Below, piece by piece: positions 1 to 9,699 of a stretch of DNA of 64,000 bases. The stretch lies in the NCBI GenBank assembly GCA_946902985.2, contig OX336395.1, positions 290,651,065 to 290,715,064 of the forward strand. Direction: 5' to 3'. This stretch comes from Meconema thalassinum. Its lineage: Eukaryota > Arthropoda > Insecta > Orthoptera > Tettigoniidae. Positions within the stretch are counted from its first letter, which is position 1. Each line of letters begins with the position of its first letter. The position numbers were made by a program, and so were the translations under genes. The notes under the pieces were generated by a model. It was not told the DNA's origin and made no database searches. It worked only from the letters and a program-made list of their open reading frames with translations.

Positions 1-185
1 TGTTTGTAATAAGAATAACAAAGTTGTGGATATTATATCACCAACTACAATACACCACGGACTCCAGTTGTCACCTATGGAAGCAAGGCATGTGAAAGCT
101 TTGCTCGTTGAACGTTTTGGCAATGACAGGAGATCTTTTAACACATTGTCATACATTGTAAACATGGTAATTTCTGAAATCCTTT
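1..185. other. Unassigned sequence at window start
   Basis: Open reading on the plus strand runs from about 26 to 214, but I do not recognise the product and its end overlaps the LINE that begins near 180. I see no convincing signal in this stretch. Confidence 0.3.
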
Positions 186-470
186 GTGTGGAGCGTGGCA
201 CTGTATGGAAGTGAAACTTGGACTGTTGGCGCTGAAGAAAAGAGGAGATTAGAAGCATTTGAAATGTGTTGTTACAGGAGAATGATGAAGATCAGATGGG
301 TAGATAGGGTTATACACGAAGAGGTATTAAGACGAGTGGGAGAGGAGAGATGTTTCTGGCGACTGCTAATGAAGAGAAGAGATAGGTTGGTAGGACACAT
401 ATTAAGACACCTAGGAACAGCAAGCTTAGTTATGGAAGGAAGAGTAGGGGTAGACCAAGGTTAGAATATG
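180..470 (+). pseudogene. LINE alpha, C-terminal part of reverse transcriptase ORF (5'-truncated, interrupted)
   Basis: Reads as the region downstream of the reverse transcriptase catalytic core of a non-LTR retroposon. Recognisable landmarks are YGSETWT, then CYRRMMKIRWVDRV, RRVGEERCFWRLL and GHILRH. The same protein is encoded at 18300-18820 (minus), 59115-60245 (minus) and in decayed form at 57953-58465. The reading breaks at 470, where a foldback element is inserted; the LINE resumes at 1084. Only the last part of the ORF is present, so this is a 5'-truncated dead copy. Clade assignment is uncertain. Confidence 0.85.
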
Positions 471-1078
471 AGTCGTGCATTTGCAAAACTCGTTTAATCC
501 ACTTGTGAATAAGGATCATGTCGTAAAATTATTTATTTATTTATTAGTTAATTCCCCACAAGGAGAGCGTTACAACACAACCAATTTTCAAGTTTTACTC
601 TGGCCCTATCTTCTTTTTTTTTCCAAAACCTCTCATATATACACTATGCTTCCTTATTTATTTTATTTCATTTTATTTTTCTTTGTTTTATTTGGTTTTG
701 TTTTATTTTGATTTTGTGTTGTTTATTTTATTTTGTTTTGTTTTATTTTAATTTTCCAGAAAACTAACACAAAACCAAAAAGAAAAAAAACACGAAGCAA
801 AAAGCAAAATTCAAAATCAAAAGCAGAAAACAAAAAAACAAGAAACATAAAGCAAAAAGCAAAAGCAAAAAATAAACACAAAACCGAAACCAAAATAGAA
901 AAGCAAAAAGTAAAATTCAAAAGCAAAAGCACAAAGCAAACACAAAACCAAAAACACAAAGCAAAAAGTAGAAAACAACAAACACAAAAGATACGTGAGG
1001 CAAAGTCCAGAGAAACGTTTCTCATGGAAATGGTTCTTATTGGCAAGTGGATTAAACGAGTTTTGCAACTGGACGACT
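471..1078. mobile_element. Foldback element inserted in LINE alpha
   Basis: The ends are inverted copies. 471 onward reads AGTCGTGC then TTGCAAAACTCGTTTAATCC, and the reverse complement of the sequence ending at 1078 starts AGTCGTCC followed by the same 20-mer. Similarity runs for roughly 50 bp. The interior is T-rich from about 605 to 758 and A-rich from about 760 to 1000, so the two halves are also broadly self-complementary. The LINE sequence on both sides (ending AATATG at 470, resuming TTAAACAG at 1085) is contiguous in the copy at 59115-60245, so this is an insertion. Family unknown; no transposase is seen. Confidence 0.75.
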
Positions 1079-1083
1079 CGTTT

Positions 1084-1126
1084 GTTAAACAGATGACCTC
1101 GGATGTAGGGTGTGGTAGCTATGTAC
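1084..1126 (+). pseudogene. LINE alpha, resumed 3' piece
   Basis: Matches the LINE segment encoding QIASDVGCGSYV-like residues seen intact near 59213-59250 (minus), here with QMTSDVGCGSYV. It continues the LINE of 180-470 across the foldback insertion and stops at about 1126, before the usual LINE tail. Confidence 0.75.
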
Positions 1127-1149
1127 AGATTAGAGCGCCTAATAAGCGA

Positions 1150-1336
1150 TGTTCGGGTAATCGATTAACTAATTGATTTGAAATTAATCGATAGCCTAAC
1201 GATTTATAGATTAATCGAGTAACTGTTTATTCGACTAATCGAATTAATCGAAGAATCGATTAATTGATTAATAGTCACGAGATAAGGAAAGAAGTTTAAA
1301 TAGGAGATCATCGCTTAAGTTGAGTTAATAATTTTT
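1150..1336. repeat. AT-rich repeat E, copy 1, left part
   Basis: Dense in ATTAATCGATTAAT-like self-complementary words. The part from about 1255 to 1330 (GATAAGGAAAGAAGTTTAAA, then GATCATCGCTTAAGTTGAG) recurs at 3010-3090. Copy 1 continues after the family A element, at 2188-2219 (TTTTGGAATGATGTATAG). Copy 2 continues at 5712-5760. The ATTAATCGAT words also occur near 9360 and 30820, where they could belong to hAT-type termini; this is inference. Confidence 0.6.
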
Positions 1337-1421
1337 AGCCTACTTTTCACATTTTGCAAAAATCAGGAAAAAGTATACTTACGAGATCGGACAAATGTGT
1401 GTGTGTCTGTCTGTCTGTCCT

Positions 1422-1454
<33 letters not shown>

Positions 1455-2185
1455 GTGTGTCCCCCCACCCCTATCAACTCATAAACGGCTGCAGCAATCG
1501 AAACAAAATTTGGTAGGAGTAAACATCTATACCTGAATATCTCACGGCCCTATTTGAAAATGATGTCGGTGCTACCAACTGGTGAAAAATCGCAATTGAA
1601 ATTTGAGCTCCATGTTGGATATCTTGGAAGGTATGAATGGGAGCTATTTCAAAATTGGCACACGTATAGATAATAATATTGCAGTTTAATTTCCAGGAGG
1701 CCATGCATGGCAGTGTTGCCAAAATGATTATAAGCCTGCTGATAGGCCCAATTTTAAAATGCATGTAACTTCTATACTAACTAATGGATTTCATTAAAAA
1801 TTGACACAACAATAGATCATATCATTTCAGATTATTTCTGACCAATACATGTATGTCATTGTTGCCAACATGATTTCACGCGCGCTGTTAGATCCAATGT
1901 TTAACTGCATGTAACGTCCATACTATCCATTGGACTTCAACCAAATTTTGTATTCTGTACCTTAAGAGATGCAACTAAGAATATATTTAGTCACCAGGGC
2001 TGCCAACTGTAGTTCTCTATTAGGCTACATTATGCCAGGAATAGAGTATTTCCAACTAATTAGAAATTTCGATATTACTAACTTAATTTCGTCATTATTC
2101 TAGATAGGTCCATATAGATTAATCATTGGCATGACTCTTAAAGTTTAAGAAAAGTAGGCTCTTAAGTTCGTCACGGAACTTCTTG
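1337..2185 (+). mobile_element. Modular element A1 (4 units, full ends)
   Basis: Begins AGCCTACTTTTCAC with a hairpin partner AAAGTA nearby, followed by a (GTCT)n/(GT)n tract at about 1398-1460 and the line AAACGGCTGCAGCAATCGAA. It ends in GTTCGTCACGGAACTTCTTG. Anchors CCAAC or CCAAA lie at 1575, 1719, 1865 and 2003, spaced 144, 146 and 138 bp. It has no ORF of its own. Compared with A2 it lacks four units and with A3 two. It is inserted in repeat E copy 1. Confidence 0.85.
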
Positions 2186-2220
2186 TTTCTTTTGGAATGA
2201 TGTATAGAAATGTATAAAAA

Positions 2221-2752
2221 GCGGCTTCGGTGGCGTAGTTGGTAGCATGCTGAACTTCTATGCCCAAAATTCGCGGGTTCAAACCCGGCCGAAGTCGTCG
2301 GAATTTTTAAGAGCGTTAAAAATCCCTCAGTATGCCTTCCATCGGAGGGGAAGTAAAGCCGGCGGTCCCATGTCATGGATTTATGGCATGTTAAAGAACT
2401 TTCCACTAATTACACCTGTGTGAAGCTAAATTGTATAGTTTAAGAATGTAAAAAACGCTCTTAGGTTCCTACGTTCGTTGCCAAGAGCCAACTGCGGTGG
2501 CGTCTAGTAACTAAGTTCTGAACTAGGCCTAGTAGTCGTTGACGGTGGCGTTTGGCGGCAAAAGTAGGAACTATTTGAAAAATTCAAAGTTTCAGTCCTT
2601 ACTTGAATTAAGAAACAGATACACACACACTAATACAGCGATCACAATTAACACCGGTTATTATCAGACAGATTCTACACACACCCAAAGTACACGGGGC
2701 TGCATGACCGCGTTGTCGCAGCCCCTAAACTGAGGAACCAACCAACCAACCA
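2221..2752 (+). mobile_element. SINE-1, full-length copy
   Basis: The head is tRNA-like, with a box A-like TGGCGTAGTTGG and box B GGTTCAAACCC, and GGCTTCGG can pair with CCGAAGTC as an acceptor-like stem. A body of about 450 bp with no ORF follows. The 3' end is a stem-loop (GGGGC at 2696, GCCCC ending at 2725) followed by an (ACCA)n tail. Six more long copies and several fragments lie in this window, so this family is abundant. Transcription would be by RNA polymerase III, and mobility would depend on a LINE partner. Confidence 0.88.
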
Positions 2753-3009
2753 AACCGTCTGTGGCACTTCACTGCAATCGCAGGCTGGACTGTCGATCAT
2801 CTTCCACTTATGCCTCCAATACTGGCATCTACCATGGCGGGTTCTTAGTCGATTTAGTGACGTCCCAGTTGAAACCAGGAGGGCGTTGAGTTGGATCCAG
2901 AATTAGATGATATATGTCTGGATTCGAGGAAATCCGATTGTTGCGCCATGCTTGATAGACATTAAATTGCCCTCACCTAGTAACCAGGGAGGTTTCCTAG
3001 ATGTCAATC
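2753..3009. other. Unassigned, probably repeat-derived
   Basis: No ORF or terminal repeat seen. It lies between SINE-1 and the second copy of repeat E. Confidence 0.3.
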
Positions 3010-3101
3010 TGAGATCGATTAATTGATTAGTAGACACGAAATGAGGAAAGAAGTTTAAATGGGAGATCATCGCTTAAGTTGAGTTAGTCTTATTTTTGGA
3101 A
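3010..3101. repeat. Repeat E, copy 2, left part
   Basis: Closely matches 1255-1336. Its last ten bases, ATTTTTGGAA (3092-3101), are duplicated at 5712-5721, forming the target-site duplication of retroposon D1. Confidence 0.65.
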
Positions 3102-3414
3102 ATTTCCCCCAGGGGCTCACATCTTGTGGGACGTGGGTTGGTGACCACGGGACCCCAGCTGAGTCCGGCATTGTTTCCACTTACTTGTGCCGGGCTCCTC
3201 TCCGTCTTCTTTCCTGTCGACCTCCCTTGGTCAACTCTTGTTCTTTTCCGAACCCGACGGTATTAGGGTATCCGAGACCTAGGGAGTATTTCACTTTCCC
3301 GCCTTAATTGGCCCTTGTCTTATCTTTCTTGATCCCTCCTTCTTCGAGGGGTCAGACCTCTTGTTTTCTTTTCATTATATTTCCTTTTCTCTTTAAGATT
3401 CCCGCACTGTTTTT

Positions 3415-4919
3415 AGCCTATTTTCAATTTTGAAAAAAATAGGCTTATGAGATCACCTTTTGTCCGTGTGTGTGTGTGTGTGTGTGTGAGGTGTGTGTGT
3501 GTGTCCCCCCCTAATAAAATCTAAACGGCTGGAGCGATTTCAATGAAACTCGGTAAGTTCATAGCACTATTCCCGGCGACCTCGACCGTGCCCTTCAAAT
3601 TTTGTTACGTCACACCAATCCAACATGGCGACTGTGCGAAATATTTTACTAGCATTCAATATCTCCGAAACTATTACCGATATCGCCCTGAAATTGTGTA
3701 CGATGATCAAGGGCACTACTAGAAGTTCGGCTATGTGACTTTCAAAAACCTGGTGACTACAAAACCAACATGGCGGTCAAGCGAATTTGAGACTTTTAAA
3801 TAGACTTTTCTCGCGATTTAACTATCCAAACGTAATGAAACTTGGTACAGCAAATGTTTATACACATTGTAATGCACTGGAGTCTAATTTAGTTCAATTG
3901 TTTACATAACCTCAAAATGGCGGCTGTGCGAAATATTTCACTGACATTCTATATCTCCGAAACTATTACAGATATCACCCTGCAATTTTGTACAGTGATA
4001 AAGGGTACTAATACAAGTTAAGCTATGTATATTTCATAAACCTGTAAAGCACAAAACGAACATGGCGACCAAGCGAATTTGAAATATTTTAATAGACTTT
4101 TCTCGTGATTTAACTCTCTGAGCGCAGTGAAATGTGGTACAGTAAATGATTTTGCAGATTGTAATGCACTGCCATCTAATTTAATTCAATTGTTTACATA
4201 ACCTCAAGATGGCGGCAGTGCGAAATTTTAAAATTAAGTTTTTATTTCTTGTGTCGTAATCATGCGATCGAAGTGAAACTTTGAATAATGAACCTAGGCA
4301 ATAATTGTCCTTGAATAGTACATAACTCTATGGCCTATACATATAACAATCCTAAATGGCGAGCTTCCGAAATATTTAGACGGTTCTCAATATCTATGAA
4401 TCTTTTACAGCAACCAAACTGATTTTCTTTTAATGTTCATAGAGTCTATGAACATATGTTCACCTACAGGACTTCAGTAACCTGGTGAGCACAAATCCAA
4501 CATGGCGGCGACGCGAAGTATAAATATTTAAATGGACGTTTCTAGCGAATTAACTATCCGAGTGCCATGAAACGTTGCACGTTAAATGCTTATACAAATG
4601 TTGATCCACTGGCATCTAATTTATTTCAATTGTTTGCATAATCACAAGATGGCTGCTGTGCGTAATTTTAAAATCTCGTTTTTACTTTTTGTGTTCTGAT
4701 CATGCGATTGAAGTTTGAATACCACACGTACACAGTAATCTTAATGTAATAGTACAAAAATAAAAATCCAACCTGGCGACAATCTGAAATATTTAGACGG
4801 TTCTCAATATCTACGAATCTGTTACAGCAATTAAACTGAAATTTTGTATGTTGATAGTGGCAATTAACATGAGTAGGAAATATGAACATAGGCTGTATAG
4901 TTCTTCACGGAACTACTTG
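3415..4919 (+). mobile_element. Modular element B1 (9 units, full ends)
   Basis: Starts AGCCTATTTTCAATTTTG with a hairpin partner AAAATAGGCT, then a (GT)n tract at about 3468-3500 and AAACGGCTGGAGCGATTTCA. It ends GTTCTTCACGGAACTACTTG. ATGGCGGC-type anchors lie at 3625, 3770, 3917, 4062, 4209, 4356, 4502, 4649 and (degenerate) 4773: spacings 145, 147, 145, 147, 147, 146, 147, 124. No ORF. It sits in retroposon D1; the uninterrupted copy near 30090 shows the empty site, with at most a TT duplication. Confidence 0.9.
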
Positions 4920-4939
4920 TTGTTACTTGGTTCCCCGTG

Positions 4940-5600
4940 TATCTAAATTCCCTTTAGCGATTTTTTTTAGATATTTTTAATCTACGTTGCATTTTGTATT
5001 TTTTTTCGATCTAAATTACCTCTCGCGATTGTTTTCAACCTCAATTGCATTTTCTAAAGATTGGCAATCTAAATTGCTTTTTAGTAAGTCTTTCAATGTA
5101 GGTTCAGGGCATTTTAGTGAGTATTTTGAATTTCAATTGCATTTTGTAATATTTTCAACCAAAACCGCAATTCGCAAGAATTTTAAATATGAATTGCATT
5201 TTGTGTGGTGGGCATTTTGCAAGTATTTTGAATCTAAATTGCATTTTGTAAGTATTGTCAATCCAAATGAGTCGTTTGAATCTACCGTACATTTTGTGAG
5301 CAATTTCAATTGCACTTTCTGAATAATTTGGATTGGAAATGGGATATTTCAATCTGAATTGCATTGTGTATTTTCAATTTCAATGGCATTTTGTACGTAT
5401 TTACGATCTCATTTGCTTTTTGTAAGTATTTCGACTCTACATTGCATTTTGTACATATTTTGAACCTAGCCTACATTTTGTGCGTATTTTTTCAATCTAT
5501 TCTTTTTGTGACTATTTTCGTTCTAAATTCCCTTTTGCAAGAACATTTTGTGAGTTGTTTCAATCTGAGTTCCTTTTTGTAAGTCTTTTCCGTCTCACTT
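4940..5600. repeat. Minisatellite inside D1 (about 27-30 bp unit)
   Basis: Degenerate tandem units centred on AAATTGCATTTTGTAAGTAT followed by TTTGAATCT. A second array of the same unit lies in D2 at 30098-30600, so the array is an inherited part of the retroposon, not a local expansion. Confidence 0.8.
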
Positions 5601-5711
5601 AATTTTCGTTCTGGTTTCCATTTCATTGTCATTTTCGCTATCACCCAGACCATTAGGGGCCGATAACCTCGATGTTAGGCCCCATAAAACAACAATTATC
5701 ATCATAATCAT

Positions 5712-5930
5712 ATTTTTGGAATGACGTATAGAGATCTATAAAAGTTACTTTTTACCTAAATATGCAAAGTGTGCTTCCTTGTTTATGTTAACAATAACTA
5801 AATAAGAGTCAGTGACAGTGGAGGGACAAACATCAATCAAATTGGGAAGGGTTTCGAAAATAGAAAACGAAGAGTCTTCTGCAAAGATTTTGAATTCCTG
5901 TTCAATGTTTACAATTTTGGACAGGAACAT
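5712..5930. repeat. Repeat E copy 2, right part, and unassigned flank
   Basis: 5712-5752 matches 2188-2218 after the D1 insertion. The rest, to the start of repeat C1, has no recognisable feature. Confidence 0.5.
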
Positions 5931-6685
5931 TTTATCATTTTAAGTGATCTTGTCGACTTCGTCGTTACGCTGGGGTCTGGCGTTACGTTACGGTGACGGG
6001 ACGAAATGTAGCCAGATGCACTGAGGTGTGTGACGTCATAGTACCGCTTGGTGCATGTGTTCCCCGACAATCTCTACTTCGTTAGTATAAGACAAAAATC
6101 CCCGATTCTTGGATGTCACGGGTAATCTCGAGAACCACTGGATGGATTTTGATGCGGTTTTCACCATTCTGTAAAGGATATCTCGAGGAAAGATTCTGTA
6201 GAAAATTATTTATGTATGTTCCAAGGAAGCCAAGCAGTAACGATTTCAGTGAAAAAGTCGAAAACAAACTTGGCGTCCGTGCGCTTCTTAAGGTTACGCT
6301 GGACAAACTGTTAAAAATATCAATACACTATGAGCGTAAGATTTGGTCAGCATGAAAAATTCTACAAAAATGTCCGCGAGAGCATATCTCTATCTTCAAT
6401 ACATCGCCCACTATAAGTGTTTTTAGACTGGATGGAAGGGGTGAGCGTGACGGTATCCCGCGCGCTTGACCTTGCTTTGCCCTTGGTTTGCACTTGCCGT
6501 TTGCGAGTAATTTGAAACAAGAGAAGCAAGATAATTATTATGCAGATAATTTTCTAACACGTCAAGAGTCTTTGGCTTCGAGCGAAGCGAGAAGCCTCCA
6601 GCCTTTCTAGCATTTTTCAGTATTTGTAGCATTTAAAATGATACAAAGTCTAGTCTTTGAGACTGACTGTCACCTTTTTTGTTTT
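5931..6685 (+). repeat. Dispersed repeat C, copy 1 (uninterrupted)
   Basis: About 0.75 kb. Matches 60606-62080 in inverted orientation, and a central part recurs at 51780-51965. It contains GAACCACTGGATGGATTTTG and a TATCATTTTAA word near both ends (5933, and inverted at 6633-6643), but similarity with the other copy extends past 6643 to about 6680. It lacks the Harbinger insertion present in copy 2 and so provides the empty site. No credible ORF. Confidence 0.75.
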
Positions 6686-7560
6686 ACTTTGTTTTAGTCC
6701 ATAAAGAAGGTACATTATTTAAAATATATTTCAATTAATTAAATGTCTGTTTTGCTTCTTTGACAGCGAAGTACATTGAATAGATCCTTGAGAACCCTCA
6801 GCTTAAAGACAGCAATGGCTCTTTTCATAAATAAAATCAAGGCTATTCTAATATATGTCATTGAAGTCATTTGGCAATACCTAACAGAAAATAACTTCTC
6901 CTCACTAGAAAGAGTGAAGGCATTATTCATTTAAAAGAAACAATCTGAGTGTCAAAAACCACCAGATCACGCACCATTCGTCTACCTCCTGGTGCGAGAA
7001 TTATTTCTTATAGAGACATTACAAACTATTTACCTCTACCAAACACCAGAGCCTCGGAAAAGCTACTAACACCATTGAAGAAATAATGAGAAGTCATACC
7101 TCAAGAATTTTTAGGAACCGGAGCCATGATGAACCGGTCGTGGACAGCTGCCAACTTTGAGTTGAGGCATGTGTTTACACATCTGCGGTCCATAGTTTCA
7201 CCACCTTATTTGCATTAGCAAATATTTCCATGAACCTACAGTGACGTATGTATTCCAAACATGTGATCGCTACCACGTAGAGCTCTGTAGGAAAAGGTCA
7301 AATTCAATCAAAGACTATGTATGTAATTCAGAGCGCCTGAGCGCAATTTTAGTGTACATGTTTATACTTTATTTTCAATGACTATTGGCTGCAATAAAAG
7401 TATTATTATGTTATTCGACCAACATATTAATCGATGGGACGGACAATCGTTTAATCCTTTTTTGGAATAATTTTTTGAGAATGGATTTTTGATAATTATA
7501 AAAGAGTTTCTTTGCCTTCCACCAAGCCTGAAAAAGAATTTTACCTTTGTCCTTAATTTT
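6686..7560. other. Unassigned AT-rich sequence
   Basis: No ORF above background, no repeat shared with the rest of the window, and no terminal repeats seen. Confidence 0.35.
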
Positions 7561-7561
7561 T

Positions 7562-8978
7562 AGCCTACTTTTCACATTTTGCAAAAATGAGGAAAAAGTA
7601 GACTTATGAGATCGGGCAAATGTGTGTCTGTCTGTCTGTCTGTCTGTCTGTCCTTCTGTCTGTCTGTCTGGCTGTGTGTGTGTGTGTCCCCCTATCAACT
7701 CCTAAACGGCTGCAGCAATCGAAACAAAATTTGGTAGGAGTAAAGATCTATACCTGAATATCTCACGGCCATATTTGAAAATCATGTCAGTGCTACCAAC
7801 TGCTAAAAAATCGCAATTGAAATTTGAGCTCCATGTTGGATATCTTGGAAAGTATGAATGGGAGCTATTTCAAAATTGGCACACGTACAGATCATAATAT
7901 TTCAGTTTAATTTCCAGGAGGCCATACATGGCAGTGTTGCCAAAATGATTATAAGCCTCCTGATAGGTCCAATTTTTAAATGCATATAACTTCTACACTA
8001 TCAAGTGGAATTCAACCAAATTTCGTATGTTGTATGTGTACATAACCAGATATGACTGAGCGTATTCTTAAGACCTACCAGGGCTGCCAACTGTTAATAA
8101 ATGCTCCTAATTTATTTTATCCAAATACCAATATATCAGAAAGTATGCAAGCCGACAGCTTTAAACTATGCACACGTATAGTACCTGACATTCTATATTA
8201 ATTTGGAGTAACTTATATACGTCAGTGCTACCAACATGATTCTAAGCCTGCTGACAGGTCCAACTTTTAATACATGTAACTTCCATACTATCATTTGGAT
8301 TTCAACCAAATTTCGTATGTGCTATGTGTACCATAACAGATATGACTATGCGTATTCTAAGGAGCAACCAGGGCTGCCAACTGTTAATATGTGCTGTCCC
8401 TATTTTTGTTACCCTAATATCAACATATCAGAAAGTATGCAAGTCAATAGCTCTAAACTTTGCAGACGTATAGTACCTGGCATTCTAGACGAATTTGGAG
8501 TAACTAATATACGTCAGTGCTGCCAACATGATTCTAAGCCTGCTGATAGGTCCAATTTTAAAATGCATGTAACTTCTATACTAACGAATGGATTTCATTC
8601 AAAATTGGCACAACAATAGATCATATTATTTCAGATTATTTCTGACCAATACATGCATGACATTGTTGCCAACATGATTTTACGCGCGCTGTTAGATCCA
8701 ATGTTTAACTGCATGTAACGTCCATGCTATCCAGTGGACTTCAACCAAATTTTGTATTTAGTACCGTAAGAGACGGAACTAAGAATATATTCATTCATCA
8801 GGGCTGCCAACTGTAGTGCTCTATTAGGATACATTATGCCAGGTATACAGTATTTCGAAATAATTGGAAATTTAGATATTAGCAACTTAATTTCGTCATT
8901 ATTCTAGATAGGTTCATATTCTGTAGAATAATCATTGGCATGAAAAGTAGGCTGTATAGTTCTTCACGGAACTTCTTG
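7562..8978 (+). mobile_element. Modular element A2 (8 units, longest A copy)
   Basis: Has the same termini as A1. A (GTCT)n tract lies at about 7622-7675. CCAA anchors occur at 7796, 7940, 8087, 8231, 8377, 8523, 8669 and 8807: spacings 144, 147, 144, 146, 146, 146, 138. Two unit types mostly alternate, one beginning GCTGCCAACTGTTAAT and one CCAACATGATTCTAAGCCTG. The apparent ORF at 8236-8619 runs through these units and has no family match. No transposase is present, so it is non-autonomous. Confidence 0.9.
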
Positions 8979-9402
8979 TTTATTTTTTAAATTAAAAATT
9001 ATTATATTTTCTTTTCTAATTTAGTGTATTTATTTTAGTATAAGTTAATAGAAGAATTTAACTTCTGACTTATGTTTTCAAAACATAATAAAGCATAACT
9101 AGAATTAAAAGACCATCCAGCGATTATAACTTTTACAAATAAATTTTATAAATTTCCCCCAACATTTATATTATTGCATTACAAACTTAAAGTATTTTTT
9201 CCCTTAGAAAGTTGTTCTCAATTTTAATAAAAACCCATAAAATCATGGACCATGCAAGATAACACTTTTCAAATCTTCCATATTAATCAAAATTTCCTTA
9301 TAATAAATAATGACTCAAAATTAAATTTTGCCTACTTTCTTTATTAATGGATTCTTCTGGCTTGATTAATCGATTAAAAGTACTGTTGCCAGTAGAGATT
9401 AA
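8979..9402. other. AT-rich sequence
   Basis: Low-complexity AT-rich DNA with no gene signal; ATTAATCGATTAA words occur near 9365. Confidence 0.4.
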
Positions 9403-9470
9403 GCGATTAGTTCAGGACAGGGAGACTTTGAGTAACCTGACTGAAGACTCAAACAACAAAAACAACTAAA
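9403..9470 (+). mobile_element. LINE alpha 3'-terminal scrap
   Basis: GCGATTAGTTCAGGACAGGG and GACTGAAGACTCAAACAAC match the last part of LINE alpha and its (CAA)n-type tail seen inverted at 59115-59205. The middle is shortened relative to that copy. Confidence 0.65.
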
Positions 9471-9699
9471 AGAGTTATAATGTTGATGCCGTAACAAAGT
9501 TTAAAAAATGCACTTAAAATTTTCAAGAATGACTGTAATAAATGACCCAAAAATTTGAAAAATGCATTATAAAATGGAGAAAGTGATCTTATAATAATCA
9601 ACTCACCAATACATATTTCAAAAATGACATCTTAAGCTCAAACTGAAAACTCAATCAAGATAGATTTCTAGCACTTAACAAAAGGTTTATGTTCACTTT

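Larger units (their letters stand above)
3102..5711 (+). mobile_element. Retroposon D1, interrupted by B1
   Basis: Starts near CCCCCAGGGGCTCACATC. It contains a 300 bp GC-balanced block (3110-3414), is broken by element B1 (3415-4919), then continues through a minisatellite (4940-5600) to a terminal stem-loop (GGGGC...GCCCC, 5656-5683) and an (ATC)-rich tail. A 10 bp duplication, ATTTTTGGAA, flanks it. The same structure without B1 lies at 29780-30733. No ORF is seen, so it is either a SINE-like element or the 3' untranslated end of a LINE. Confidence 0.8.

Noticed and set aside
723..1176. ORFs on both strands through the T-rich/A-rich core of the foldback element
   Set aside because: Lysine/glutamine-rich and phenylalanine/cysteine-rich readings caused by simple sequence.
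1337..2185. Cut-and-paste transposon with terminal inverted repeats, suggested by AGCCTACTTT at one end and AAAGTAGGCT near the other
   Set aside because: AAAGTAGGCT lies about 30 bp inside the right end and the extreme ends are not inverted copies. Empty sites show no duplication typical of TIR elements, so a TIR class was not assigned.
2221..2300. tRNA genes suggested by box A and box B
   Set aside because: The tRNA-like segments at 2221, 15310, 18820, 26296, 53643, 54318, 55905 and 63318 are each followed by conserved non-tRNA bodies and occur as dispersed copies: SINE heads, not tRNA genes.
8236..8619. 127-codon ORF inside A2
   Set aside because: Spans repeated units of the modular element, no homologous open frame in A1 or A3, no motif.
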